Shown: in pieces, positions 9,132-18,039 of the stretch | Position numbering within the stretch: the first letter of the stretch is position 1 | Layout: every line of letters begins with the position of its first letter | Assembly (NCBI GenBank): GCA_014873095.1 | Contig: CP050848.1 | Span: forward strand, 1,488,001 to 1,552,000 | From: Planctomycetales bacterium ZRK34 | GTDB lineage: Bacteria; Planctomycetota; Phycisphaerae; Phycisphaerales; Zrk34 | Length of the DNA: 64,000 bases | Direction: 5' to 3' | Made by a program: the position numbers and the translations under genes | The notes under the pieces: generated by a model | The model's database searches: none | The model's input: the letters and a program-made list of their open reading frames with translations, nothing else | What the model was told of the DNA's origin: nothing

Positions 9132-9656
9132 ATGAAACGCGATGCAGAATTCGCCGCATCCTGGGTGTCGAATCAGCGGGCGCTGTCGGCCTACATCATG
9201 GCCGCCGTGGGCCGCTTCCACGACGCCGAGGAGATCCTTCAGAAGGTGGCTGTGGTGGCATTCACCAAGCGTGATCAGTTCGACGCCGAGCGGTCATCGT
9301 TCGCCACGTGGGCCATCGGCATCGCCCGGCTGGAAATATCACGCTGGCGGCGCGAGCGGGGACGCGATCGGCTCGTGTTTGACGACGAAACGCTCGAGCG
9401 CCTGGGCGCGGCACATGAGATTGTGGCCGGCGAAGTGGCGGACCTGGAAGAAGCCCTCATCGGCTGTCTGGACAAGATGCAGGGCCGGGCGCGGGCGATG
9501 CTGGAAATGCGATATCGGCGGTCGATGCGGTCGGCCGCCATCGCCAAGCAGTTGCACACCTCGCAGGGCGTGGTCGATGTGACGCTCAGCCGGGCGCGGG
9601 CCGCGCTGGCCCGATGCGTTCGAGCCGCGGTGGGATGGGACGAATCAGCTTTATGA
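9132..9656 (+). CDS. ECF-type RNA polymerase sigma factor of the planctomycete/verrucomicrobial family
   Basis: 174 aa from ATG 9132. Region 2 is recognisable (LSAYIMAAVGRFHDAEEILQ, then FATWAIGIARLEISRWRRER). Region 4 has a helix-turn-helix (RARAMLEMRYRRSMRSAAIA, then LHTSQGVVDVTLSRARAALA). The size and motifs match the short sigma-70 group found beside FecR-like proteins in Rhodopirellula and Verrucomicrobium relatives. The stop overlaps the FecR gene start (ATGA at 9653-9656), a classic sigma/anti-sigma coupling. It probably drives the downstream exported-protein genes, possibly including its own promoter. A longer start at 8985 would add residues with no sigma similarity and was rejected. 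Confidence 0.92.
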   Translation: MKRDAEFAASWVSNQRALSAYIMAAVGRFHDAEEILQKVAVVAFTKRDQFDAERSSFATWAIGIARLEISRWRRERGRDRLVFDDETLERLGAAHEIVAGEVADLEEALIGCLDKMQGRARAMLEMRYRRSMRSAAIAKQLHTSQGVVDVTLSRARAALARCVRAAVGWDESAL

Positions 9657-10924
9657 ACGCCATGGACACGATCATCGAACAGTATTTCGACGGCGACGTC
9701 AGCGCGGCGCAAATGGCCGAACTGTCGCAGTGGATACAGGCCGACTCAGCCCACGCCGAGCGGTTCATGCGCACCGCCGCTTTCTACAACAGCCTGCAAG
9801 CTCGCCTGCTTGAGCAGGAACCCGAAGCAACCATCGAGCGATCAACGCTTCGCCTGCGGGTGATGGGTTCCGCCTTCGCCGCCGCGGCCTTGATCGCGAT
9901 GGCGCTGACCGCGTGGTTCATCCTGCAGCCTGAGCCTGCCACCCTCGAGACCAAACCCGCAGCGCGGCCCGTGGCGACGCTGGTGTCGACCGGCGATGCG
10001 ATCGGCGAGTTCGGCCCCCTGGTTTCGGGCCAGGACCTGCTGCCGCAGATGATTCAGACCAACCGCGGCGAAACCAGCTTTCTGCTGGCGTCGCTGACCA
10101 CGGTGACACTACACGGCCCGGTGCAGATGCGGCTGGACAGCCCGATGCACGTGACCCTGCTCAGCGGCATCGCCACGTTCCGCTGCCCGCCGGAAGCACG
10201 TGGGTTCACCGTCGCCCTGCCCGACGGGTCGAACATCGTCGACCTGGGCACGGAGTTCTGTGTCGACGCAAACCTCGACGGATCGACTGAAGTGTGGGTC
10301 TACGTCGGCAGCACGCAGGTGACGACCACCGCCAAGGAAGCGAGCATGCTGGTGGCCGGCGAAGGCGTGTGCATTCGCGATGGCCGCTTGGCGGAGCCGG
10401 GCGCGACCGGTCAGACCGAAGCCGCGGTCGACCCGGTGGTGTTCACCGAGCAGAAGATCAAACCGTATGTCGGCGGCGTTCACCAGGACGGCCAGCACGG
10501 CCTGCCGACTTCGGCGCAGGTGTTCGAAGACGGCCGCACGCTGCGGCTGGTCGGCAATGCCTGGAAGACCGTGGCGTATCCGTACAACGTCACGCCGAAC
10601 ACGATCATCGAAGCGGAAGTGCGCGTCCCGCGCCTCGGCGAACTTCAGGGCATGGGCTTTGATGTTTCGCGCGGCGGCAATTATGGGGCGTTTCAGATCT
10701 TCGGCAGTGAGACGATCCCGTCGATTTCCCGCGAGTACCTGACCGGCCGCAAGACCGGGTGGATGCGCGTGAGCGTGCCGGTCGGCAAGCATTACACCGG
10801 GAAATTCGAGCGGCTGCTTTTCATGTGTGATGATGACGTTGCGGGCGAAGGGGAGTGCTGGTTCCGCAATGTGCGAGTTTATGAGAGACCTGAGATAACG
10901 CCTTTGAAGGAGACCCAAGAATGA
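9653..10924 (+). CDS. FecR-family transmembrane regulator with C-terminal lectin-like domain
   Basis: 423 aa. The cytoplasmic N-terminus has an anti-sigma-like helical segment (MDTIIEQYFDGDVSAAQMAE, then LSQWIQADSAHAERFMR). One membrane span follows at about residues 75-95 (GSAFAAAALIAMALTAWFIL). A FecR beta-rich domain occupies about 110-265, with VTLLSGIATFRCPPEARGF, NIVDLGTEFCVD and EVWVYVGSTQVTT. The last 150 residues (FEDGRTLRLVGNAWKTVAYP, ending GECWFRNVRVYER) look like a LamG-type sensor fold. In known Fec systems FecR relays an outer signal to the sigma factor, so sensing of an exported or carbohydrate ligand is inferred. It overlaps sigma upstream and the PEP-CTERM gene downstream (ATGA at 10921-10924). 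ATG 9662 is an alternative start. Confidence 0.9.
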   Translation: MNAMDTIIEQYFDGDVSAAQMAELSQWIQADSAHAERFMRTAAFYNSLQARLLEQEPEATIERSTLRLRVMGSAFAAAALIAMALTAWFILQPEPATLETKPAARPVATLVSTGDAIGEFGPLVSGQDLLPQMIQTNRGETSFLLASLTTVTLHGPVQMRLDSPMHVTLLSGIATFRCPPEARGFTVALPDGSNIVDLGTEFCVDANLDGSTEVWVYVGSTQVTTTAKEASMLVAGEGVCIRDGRLAEPGATGQTEAAVDPVVFTEQKIKPYVGGVHQDGQHGLPTSAQVFEDGRTLRLVGNAWKTVAYPYNVTPNTIIEAEVRVPRLGELQGMGFDVSRGGNYGAFQIFGSETIPSISREYLTGRKTGWMRVSVPVGKHYTGKFERLLFMCDDDVAGEGECWFRNVRVYERPEITPLKETQE

Positions 10925-12498
10925 TGATGACCCGGAGAATCACTATCGGCCAATGTCTGATCGCGGGAATGCTGAGCCTCGGTGTAGCGGCTGGAACAGG
11001 ACAGGCGGCGGATGTGGGGACAGGCTTTGAAAGCGGCGCGGGCAGCGCCAATCCGGATGAGTTTCCCGGCACGGCGGGCGACGGATGGGTCGGCGCCTGG
11101 ACCGGCACGGGGACTTCAAGCTCTCTGACGAACGCTTCGCCGATCGACGTGAACAACTACGCTTCTGTTGAGCGGTCGAGTTCTGGTGATGCGACCCTTC
11201 GCCGCCAGTTTGATCTGGACGCCGGCAATATGGTCAGCGGCGAACCGTACCAGGTCGAATGGTTCTGGCGTTTCGACGGCGACACCGCTCAGCAGACCAC
11301 CTTCAGCGACCGCATTCACTTTTTCGGTAATCAAACCGCCGCGAGCGGTTCGAGCAGTTCCAATAGCTGGCTCATGGGCGTGGGCTCCAGCGGCACCGTC
11401 GCCAATGGCAACTGGTACATCTACGATCGCGTTGACGGCGCTTTCAATGCTTCAAACATGATCGACTCCGGCATCACGCTGGCCACCGGCGACATCTACA
11501 AATTCAAGGTCATCGTCGACGCCGCCCACGCCCGCTACGACGCCACCATCATGAACCTCACCAGTGGCGAAACCTACACCGCCGCTCGCAGCACCTTCCG
11601 CAACAACTCCACCAACGCCGCCACGACTCAGTGGCTCCACTTCGGCTCCTCTGCCGACAGCGCGTCGGACAACACCACCTTCTCGCTGGACACGCTCGCC
11701 ATCAATGCGCATCACAAGATTGTGGCGAACTTCGACGACGGCAACACCGCCAACACCATCGACACGTACACCGACTCGACCGGCGGTGGTGGTTGGGCCA
11801 ACGGATGGATCAATACCGCCGGCAACGTCAGCGCCACCGTCTCCACCACCACGCCGCTGGAAGGCGCCGGCGATCCGTATCTCTCGGTCTCGGGCGGCGA
11901 CACCGGCAACCGCACCATCGCCCGTCAGATCACCGACTTCGGCTCGATCGATCCCGGCAAGACATACACAATCAACTGGAAGTGGCGTTTCGACGGCGAT
12001 GTGTCCGACTTGTCCGTCTTTGAAGACCGTATTCACTTTTTCGGTGACAACGGCACCGAAGGCGGCACTGGCTCGGGCGCCAGTTGGCTGATCGGCTGGG
12101 TCGCAGCCGACGGCGGCGGCAACAACATCCATGACGGCAACTGGTACTTCTACGACAACAACGGCTCCTCGAGCTTCAACACCGGCAACATGGTCGATAC
12201 CGGCCTGGGCCTGGTCGCCGATGAGGTCTACGAGTTCTTCGTCACCGTCAACCCGCTCACCGGAATGTACGACGCGACCATCATCGTCGGTGGCACCGAG
12301 TTCACCGCCACCGGTCTGACCTTCCGCAACGGTTTGACTGGTGAATACAACTACCTGCATTTCGGCACATCCGCCTCGTCCGGCACCGACGACACCAGCT
12401 TCTCGCTGGATTCACTGTCGATCTCCGTCCCCGAGCCGGGCACGGCGCTGATCGCGCTGGCGGTCGCGCCGATGCTGATTCGCCGCCGTCGTCACTGA
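10921..12498 (+). CDS. Exported PEP-CTERM protein with two tandem homologous domains
   Basis: 525 aa. The signal peptide is MMMTRRITIGQCLIAGMLSL followed by GVAAGTGQAA. The protein is an internal duplication: residues about 30-260 and 265-505 share EWFWRFDGD/NWKWRFDGD, DRIHFFG (both copies), NGNWYIYDR/DGNWYFYDN, and FSLDTLAINA/FSLDSLSISV. The C-terminus is a canonical PEP-CTERM signal: VPEPG, a hydrophobic helix, then RRRRH. Such tails are cut by exosortases, and the proteins go to the cell surface or the extracellular matrix. The domain itself is not one I recognise; a beta-sandwich is likely from the alternating pattern. It is cotranscribed with sigma and FecR and followed by the conserved hairpin. 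Confidence 0.88.
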   Translation: MMMTRRITIGQCLIAGMLSLGVAAGTGQAADVGTGFESGAGSANPDEFPGTAGDGWVGAWTGTGTSSSLTNASPIDVNNYASVERSSSGDATLRRQFDLDAGNMVSGEPYQVEWFWRFDGDTAQQTTFSDRIHFFGNQTAASGSSSSNSWLMGVGSSGTVANGNWYIYDRVDGAFNASNMIDSGITLATGDIYKFKVIVDAAHARYDATIMNLTSGETYTAARSTFRNNSTNAATTQWLHFGSSADSASDNTTFSLDTLAINAHHKIVANFDDGNTANTIDTYTDSTGGGGWANGWINTAGNVSATVSTTTPLEGAGDPYLSVSGGDTGNRTIARQITDFGSIDPGKTYTINWKWRFDGDVSDLSVFEDRIHFFGDNGTEGGTGSGASWLIGWVAADGGGNNIHDGNWYFYDNNGSSSFNTGNMVDTGLGLVADEVYEFFVTVNPLTGMYDATIIVGGTEFTATGLTFRNGLTGEYNYLHFGTSASSGTDDTSFSLDSLSISVPEPGTALIALAVAPMLIRRRRH

Positions 12499-12504
12499 CA
12501 AACT

Positions 12505-12533
12505 GAAGCACGCGGATTCAATCCGTGGGCTTC
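12505..12533. repeat. Hairpin, second copy, between PEP-CTERM and pseudopilin genes
   Basis: 29 nt, the same length and position as the element at 2361-2389. The arms GAAGCACGCGGAT and ATCCGTGGGCTTC pair with one mismatch and one G-U. It lies 6 nt after the PEP-CTERM stop codon and 14 nt before the pseudopilin ATG. Conservation at both loci argues for a role in differential expression inside the operon, or for a shared mobile palindrome. Confidence 0.7.
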
Positions 12534-12547
12534 ACGGAACATGCGAT

Positions 12548-13279
12548 ATGCGCAAACATGCTTTCACATTGATCGAACTGCTGGTGGTCGTCAGCATCAT
12601 CGCGCTGCTGATCGCGATTCTGCTGCCGTCGCTGCAGCGGGCGCGTGAACAGGCGACGCGCGTCGCCTGCGGGGCCAATGTGCACCAGCTCGCCATCGGT
12701 GTGATCTCCTACACCCTCGACTCCAAGGGCGCCCTGCCGACGCTGATGAGCACAGGCGGGCATCCGTTTGTCACCTACTGGTTAAACAAAACCCCACCAT
12801 CCGGTCCCTTGCAGCGGGTCAACCTCGGCCTACTTTTGAGGTTCATGCCCGACCCGCAATCGTACTACTGCCCGTCGGTCAATGCCGACGAAACCCACAG
12901 CCTCAGTTTCAACGGCCCGGACAACCCCTGGAATGACAGCCTCGGCGATTCGATTCGCCGCCTCCGCTCATCGTACCCCGCCCGGGCGTACAACGCCGTC
13001 AGGGACGTCACCGGTGATTACAGTTGGAAGATCGCCGGCTACAACGACAAGGTCATCTACTCCGACTTCTACATGGTCGACAACTGGCAGGGCGGCGGCA
13101 TCATCAACGGCTTCATCAACGCGCCGCACCTGGGTGAAGGCTACAACCGCATGTTCGGCGACGGCTCCGGACGCTGGATCAACGCCGAGCCGCTTCAGGC
13201 GGTGCGTCCGATCAACAGCCTCACGCCCGTGGCCACCGAGGTGGTCCAGTACTACGACGTGCTGGACCGTGAACCGTAA
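12548..13279 (+). CDS. Pseudopilin-like secreted protein (module 2)
   Basis: 243 aa. The leader is MRKHA and then FTLIELLVVVSIIALLIAIL, a class III prepilin motif with Glu at +5. The LLPSLQRAREQATRVACGAN helix that follows is almost the same as in the protein at 2405 (LLPSLSKARDTAKLVACGSN). The C-terminal part has HLGEGYNRMFGDGSGRWINA, matching the His-to-Asp-Gly signature of secreted planctomycete prepilin-like proteins. The middle is unrelated in detail to the module 1 protein (PDPQSYYCPSVNADETHSLS). It is predicted to be processed by a prepilin peptidase and displayed or assembled outside the cell. It lies between the PEP-CTERM gene and the LamG-DUF1549/DUF1553 gene, with 48 nt to the next start. 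Confidence 0.88.
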   Translation: MRKHAFTLIELLVVVSIIALLIAILLPSLQRAREQATRVACGANVHQLAIGVISYTLDSKGALPTLMSTGGHPFVTYWLNKTPPSGPLQRVNLGLLLRFMPDPQSYYCPSVNADETHSLSFNGPDNPWNDSLGDSIRRLRSSYPARAYNAVRDVTGDYSWKIAGYNDKVIYSDFYMVDNWQGGGIINGFINAPHLGEGYNRMFGDGSGRWINAEPLQAVRPINSLTPVATEVVQYYDVLDREP

Positions 13280-13327
13280 GACAATCGCAGCAAACTCGCA
13301 GCAGCTTGAATCAGGGACATTTTGCTC

Positions 13328-16300
13328 ATGATGTTACAACGTTACAGTTGGATGGTCGTCATTGTCGCGCTGGCCGGCTCGGCCTACGCGGCGGACAAGC
13401 CGACGAGCTACGCCGAGCGCGTGCAGGCGGATCAGCCCACGCGCTACTGGCGATTCGAGAAAACCGGCAAAGATGACAAGCCCGACTTCACCGTCGACGG
13501 CGGCGGCGTCGTGTTGAATCGCGACGGCGGACCGCGCCCCGCAGGTGATGCCGGCTATCTCGATTTCGACAAGTCCAACCTCGCGGTGAACTTCACCCGC
13601 CATGGCGGACGCCTGGTCGTCAAAGACCCCGGCGCCGACAGCGACCTGGACTTCACCAACGGCGACGAGATCACCGTCGAAGCGTGGGTCGCGCCGCAGG
13701 TGGGTGTCGGCAGCGGGCACATGTATGTCATCGGCAAGGGCCGCACGTTTGACAAGGGCTTCAGCCGCGACAATCAGAACTGGGCGTTTCGTCTGACCAG
13801 TGAGTCCGGCCAGCTTCATGTGGGCCTGCTGTTCCGTGCCGCCAAAAACAAATCGGAAGACGACTGGCATCGCTGGACCAGCGATCAGGCGATCACGGCC
13901 GATGGTCACTGGCACCACATCGCCGTGTCGTACCGCTTCGGTGAGCCCGACAGCGTCATCGCCTACATCGACGGCCGGCCCACCCGCGGCCGATGGGACA
14001 TGGGCGGACCGACCACCGACGCACCGATCGTCGACGACGCGCCGGTATGGATCGGCTCGAGCATGGGCGGCGGGGCTTCGTTCCGCGGAATGATCGACGA
14101 AGTGGCGTTGTACCGGAAGATTCTGCCGGCCAAGACGCTGCAGTCGCGCTTCCGCTACGAGGCCGTGCCGGATCGCTACGCCGAGCGGACGACCAACGAC
14201 ACGGTGCGCGTCGACATCGTCGAAGGCGTGCCGGCGCGCCAGTGGCCGCAGTTCATGCCGCAGCCGACGACGACCTACACGCAGGACACGATGGCGTTCA
14301 CCAAGATCGCCAACAAGTACAACAACCGCGGCGTCATCGCCGACCGCAGCAGTGCGATCATCATTCGTGCTTACACGCGTATGACCCTTCCGCCCGGTGA
14401 GCATGAACTGTTGCTCCGCTCGCTCGGCGGGGCAAGGCTCTACATCGACGGCAAACAGGTCGCCGCTACCAAGCTACCGCGCACCGGCGGCGGCGCCCAC
14501 GGCAATGTGCCCGCCATCGTCGAGCCGCCCGTGGTCGGCATGCGTTACCTGCAGCTCGGACACGACGAAGCGACCGTCCGGTTCACCTCCGACGGCAAGG
14601 AACACCTGCTGCTGATGGAGTCGATGGCCGGCGGTAAAGTCCGCATCGAAATCGGTGAGTTGTCCGTCAGCACGCGACCGGTCACCGAAGACGGCGACGC
14701 CATGTATCACCTGCTGACCGCCGGCGGCAAGACCGCCCCGCCGTTCACCGACGCCGGCTGGAAACAGTTCGCCAACGCTCAGCACCAGCACGTGCAGGCT
14801 GTCAACACGAAGCTGCGTCACGCCGCCGAAGCCGACGAACTGCGCTACTGGCAGCAGCGTCACGCCGACGCCAAGCGCGCCATCGAGTCGAGCCCCGCCC
14901 CCGAAGCGCCGGCGACCAAGTCCGACAAGTTTGTTCGCAACGATATCGACCGCTATGTCAACGCCCGCCTCGATGAGGCCGACGTCACCCCCGCCGGGCT
15001 CATCGATGACGCGACTTTTCTGCGCCGCGTGACGCTGGATGTGACCGGCATGGTGCCGAGTCCCTCGGAGATCAAGCAGTACTACGCGGACGCCCCGGCC
15101 GAACGCCGCCGCCTGCTCGTCGACCGCCTGCTGAATGACCCCCGCTGGGCCGACCACTGGACGGCCTACTGGCAGGACGTGCTGGCGGAAAACCCCGGCA
15201 TCCTCAAGCCGATGCTCAACAACACCGGGCCCTTCCGCTATTTCATCTACGAAAGTTTGCTCGACAACAAGCCGATCGACCGCTTCGCCACGCAGTTGAT
15301 CATGATGCAGGGCTCGCGCTACTACGGCGGGCCGGCCGGGTTCGAGATGGCCTCGCAGAACGATGTGCCGATGGCCGCCAAGGCCCACGTCCTCGGGCGC
15401 GCCTTCCTCGGCATCGACATGGCCTGCGCCCGCTGCCACGATGCGCCCTTCCAGGATGTCGACCAGCGCGACCTGTTCGAGATGGCCGCGATGCTCAAGC
15501 GCTCGTCGCTGACGGTTCCCAAATCGTCGAGCATCCCGTTGTCCGGCGCCGCGCTGCGCAAGCTGATCGTCGAAGTCACCCTCAAGCCCGGCGAGTCGGT
15601 CGCGCCGAACTTCCCCTTCGGGCAGTTGCTGGCCAAGGGGTCGGACGACTCGATCGCCAAGCTCGTGCGTGACAAAAATGACCCCCGCGATCGCCTGGCC
15701 GCCATCGTGACCTCACCCGAAGACAAGCGCTTCGCCCAAGTCATCGCCAACCGCGTCTGGCAGCGGTACATCGGCTTCGGCATCGTCGAGCCGGTCTACG
15801 ACTGGGACGGCCGCAAACCGTCGCACCCCAAGCTGCTGAACTATCTCGCCCGCGAACTGATGGTCAGCGGGTACGACATGAAGCACCTGGCCCGGCTGAT
15901 CTTCAATTCACACACCTACCAGCGGGCCATCGACGGCGAACGCGCCGCCCCCGCCAGTGAGTTCAAGCACCTGTTCGCTGCTCCGATGCGGCGTCGCATG
16001 ACCGCCGAGCAGCTCGTCGATTCGATGTTCGCCATCTCCGGCAAATCGATGAACTGCGAAAAGCTCACGATGGACCTCAACGCCCGACTCTCCGCCAACA
16101 CGTTCCTGAACTTCGGCCACCCGACCAAGTCGTGGGAATTCGTCTCGCTGTCCAACGAGCGCGATCGTCCGTCGCTGGCCAAGCCGATGGCTCAGACCAT
16201 CATCACCACGCTCAGCGCCTTCGGGTGGCGCGAGTCGCGGCAGGATCCGCTGGACGTCCGCGATCCGACCCCTGTGGTCCAGCAGCCGGCCGTGCTCGCC

Positions 16301-16714
16301 AACGGCATCCTCACGCAGCGCATCGTCACGCTCTCCGACGACAGCGCCCTGACCAGACTCGCCATCGAGGCCAAGTCGCCCGAGGCGCTGGCCGACGCGC
16401 TCTACCTGCGGATGTTCACCCGCAAGCCGTCGGGCACCGAACGCGCCGCGGCGGTGAAGGTGCTGGCCGATGGTTTTGACAGCCGCCTGCGCGATGTCGC
16501 ACCGGTCGCCGGCCCCGTCAAGGCCGAACTGCCGTTCATGGTTTCGTGGTCCAACCACCTGAGCCCCGAAGCCAACGAACTCAAGCTCGACTACGAGCGT
16601 CGTGTTCACGCCGGCGATCCGCCCACCGAGCGACTGGCCCCGCAGTGGCGTCAGCGCGTCGAAGACCTGGCGTGGGCGATGATCAACAGCCCCGAAATGA
16701 TTTTTGTCCCCTGA
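13328..16714 (+). CDS. LamG/DUF1549/DUF1553 multidomain secreted protein with CxxCH motif
   Basis: 1,128 aa from ATG 13328 (signal peptide MMLQRYSWMVVIVALAGSAY, then AADK). A LamG domain occupies about residues 20-275 (PTRYWRFEKTG, EITVEAWVAPQ, GHWHHIAVSYRFGEP, IDEVALYRKILPAKTL). A PA14-like sandwich may follow at about 320-450 (YTRMTLPPGEHELLLRSLGG, RLYIDGKQ). DUF1549 begins near 535 (VRNDIDRYVNARLDEADVTP, LRRVTLDVTGMVPSPSEIKQ) and contains CARCHDAPFQ, a CxxCH motif at about residue 700 that can bind haem c covalently. DUF1553 fills the C-terminus (DPRDRLAAIVTSPEDKRFAQ, NRVWQRYIGFGIVEPVYDWD, LARLIFNSHTYQRAI). It is larger than the module 1 paralogue, with a LamG domain on the front. Confidence 0.9.
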   Translation: MMLQRYSWMVVIVALAGSAYAADKPTSYAERVQADQPTRYWRFEKTGKDDKPDFTVDGGGVVLNRDGGPRPAGDAGYLDFDKSNLAVNFTRHGGRLVVKDPGADSDLDFTNGDEITVEAWVAPQVGVGSGHMYVIGKGRTFDKGFSRDNQNWAFRLTSESGQLHVGLLFRAAKNKSEDDWHRWTSDQAITADGHWHHIAVSYRFGEPDSVIAYIDGRPTRGRWDMGGPTTDAPIVDDAPVWIGSSMGGGASFRGMIDEVALYRKILPAKTLQSRFRYEAVPDRYAERTTNDTVRVDIVEGVPARQWPQFMPQPTTTYTQDTMAFTKIANKYNNRGVIADRSSAIIIRAYTRMTLPPGEHELLLRSLGGARLYIDGKQVAATKLPRTGGGAHGNVPAIVEPPVVGMRYLQLGHDEATVRFTSDGKEHLLLMESMAGGKVRIEIGELSVSTRPVTEDGDAMYHLLTAGGKTAPPFTDAGWKQFANAQHQHVQAVNTKLRHAAEADELRYWQQRHADAKRAIESSPAPEAPATKSDKFVRNDIDRYVNARLDEADVTPAGLIDDATFLRRVTLDVTGMVPSPSEIKQYYADAPAERRRLLVDRLLNDPRWADHWTAYWQDVLAENPGILKPMLNNTGPFRYFIYESLLDNKPIDRFATQLIMMQGSRYYGGPAGFEMASQNDVPMAAKAHVLGRAFLGIDMACARCHDAPFQDVDQRDLFEMAAMLKRSSLTVPKSSSIPLSGAALRKLIVEVTLKPGESVAPNFPFGQLLAKGSDDSIAKLVRDKNDPRDRLAAIVTSPEDKRFAQVIANRVWQRYIGFGIVEPVYDWDGRKPSHPKLLNYLARELMVSGYDMKHLARLIFNSHTYQRAIDGERAAPASEFKHLFAAPMRRRMTAEQLVDSMFAISGKSMNCEKLTMDLNARLSANTFLNFGHPTKSWEFVSLSNERDRPSLAKPMAQTIITTLSAFGWRESRQDPLDVRDPTPVVQQPAVLANGILTQRIVTLSDDSALTRLAIEAKSPEALADALYLRMFTRKPSGTERAAAVKVLADGFDSRLRDVAPVAGPVKAELPFMVSWSNHLSPEANELKLDYERRVHAGDPPTERLAPQWRQRVEDLAWAMINSPEMIFVP

Positions 16715-16728
16715 TCAGAGGTATCGAT

Positions 16729-18021
16729 ATGCACAAGCAAGAACTCACCCGTCGCAACCTGCTCGCCGGCACTGCCGCACTCGGCGCCGGCGCGATGATG
16801 CCCGGCATGCAGCGCCTGGCTGTCGCCAACGAACCGCGCGGCAAGGCCGAACACTGCATTATGCTCTGGCTCGGCGGCGGTATGGGACAGATCGACACGT
16901 TCGACCCGCGCCCCAAGGGTGATCCGAAAAAGAAGAAGCCCGGCGGGTATTACGACATGATCCCCACGGCCGTCAAAAACGTCAGCGTGTCAGAACATCT
17001 GCACCGCTGCGCCGACCGCATGGATCGCATCACCGCCGTCCGCACCGTTCACCATGACGTCATCGATGAACACGCCGCCGCCGTCAACCGCATGCACACC
17101 GGCCGGCCCACCAGCGGCACCATCGTCTATCCCTCGATCGGTTCCATCGTCGCCCACGAGCTCGGCGTCACCGGCAATGTCCCCGCCTACGTCCTCGCCG
17201 GCTACCCCAACCTCACGCGCGGCCCCGGGTTCCTCGGCGCCCGGCACAGCTACCTCTACCTCACCGACACCGAGTCCGGCCCGACCGGCCTGACCCCCGC
17301 CAAAACCATCACCGCCGATCGTCAGCAGCGCCGCCAGCGCATGCTCGCCGATCTGCGTGCCGACTACCTGCGTCGCAACCCCGGCCAGGCCCCCGTCGCC
17401 GACTACGATGCCACGCTCGACAAGGCCCTGCGTCTGGCCGGCCCCGAGTTCATGGATGTGTTCAACCTCAAGTCCGAACCCGCCAGCCTGATCGAGTCAT
17501 ACGGCAGCGAACTCGGCAAGCGATGCCTGCTGGCCCGCCGCCTGTGTCAGTCCGGCGTGCGATTCGTCGAAGTCGCCCACAACCTCAACTTCGTCAACGG
17601 CACCGGCTGGGATGTCCACAACCAGGGCATCCTCAAGCAGCACGTGCTCATCAACGAGCTCGACATGGCCGTGTCCACGCTGATGGACGACCTCGAAGCC
17701 CACAACATGCTCGACAAGACGCTGATCGTCATCTCCGGCGACTTCGGCCGCCCGGCCAGCTTCGACGGCGGCGGCGGACGCGGTCACCACTGCAAGGCCT
17801 TCACCGTCGTCCTCGCCGGCGGCGGACTCAAGCACACCGGCGCCTACGGCCAGACCAACGATCTCGCCGAGGAAATCGTCACCGACCCGGTCTCTGTCCC
17901 CGACCTGTTCGCCACAATCTTCGCCAGCCTCGGCATCGACCCCGGCCACGAACTGCACGACGGCGACCGACCCGTCCCCATCACCGACATGGGCAAACCG
18001 ATCAAGTCGCTGCTGGCTTAA
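16729..18021 (+). CDS. DUF1501 family protein, Tat-exported (module 2)
   Basis: 430 aa from ATG 16729, which follows the previous stop codon by 14 nt and gives a textbook Tat signal (ELTRRNLLAGTAALGAGAMM). Family blocks: CIMLWLGGGMGQIDTFDPRP, VRTVHHDVIDEHAAAVNRMH, HNLNFVNGTGWDVHNQGILK, ISGDFGRPASF, and GGRGHHCKAFTVVLAGGGLK. The end, SVPDLFATIFASLGIDPGHE, matches the paralogue at 5390. The Asp/His-rich motifs resemble metal-binding positions of the alkaline phosphatase superfamily, but activity is unproven. An upstream in-frame start at 16546 lies wholly inside the DUF1553 gene and was rejected. It ends the module 2 operon, which closes with a terminator at 18040. Confidence 0.92.
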   Translation: MHKQELTRRNLLAGTAALGAGAMMPGMQRLAVANEPRGKAEHCIMLWLGGGMGQIDTFDPRPKGDPKKKKPGGYYDMIPTAVKNVSVSEHLHRCADRMDRITAVRTVHHDVIDEHAAAVNRMHTGRPTSGTIVYPSIGSIVAHELGVTGNVPAYVLAGYPNLTRGPGFLGARHSYLYLTDTESGPTGLTPAKTITADRQQRRQRMLADLRADYLRRNPGQAPVADYDATLDKALRLAGPEFMDVFNLKSEPASLIESYGSELGKRCLLARRLCQSGVRFVEVAHNLNFVNGTGWDVHNQGILKQHVLINELDMAVSTLMDDLEAHNMLDKTLIVISGDFGRPASFDGGGGRGHHCKAFTVVLAGGGLKHTGAYGQTNDLAEEIVTDPVSVPDLFATIFASLGIDPGHELHDGDRPVPITDMGKPIKSLLA

Positions 18022-18039
18022 CCAGATGTCCGCCTGCAC

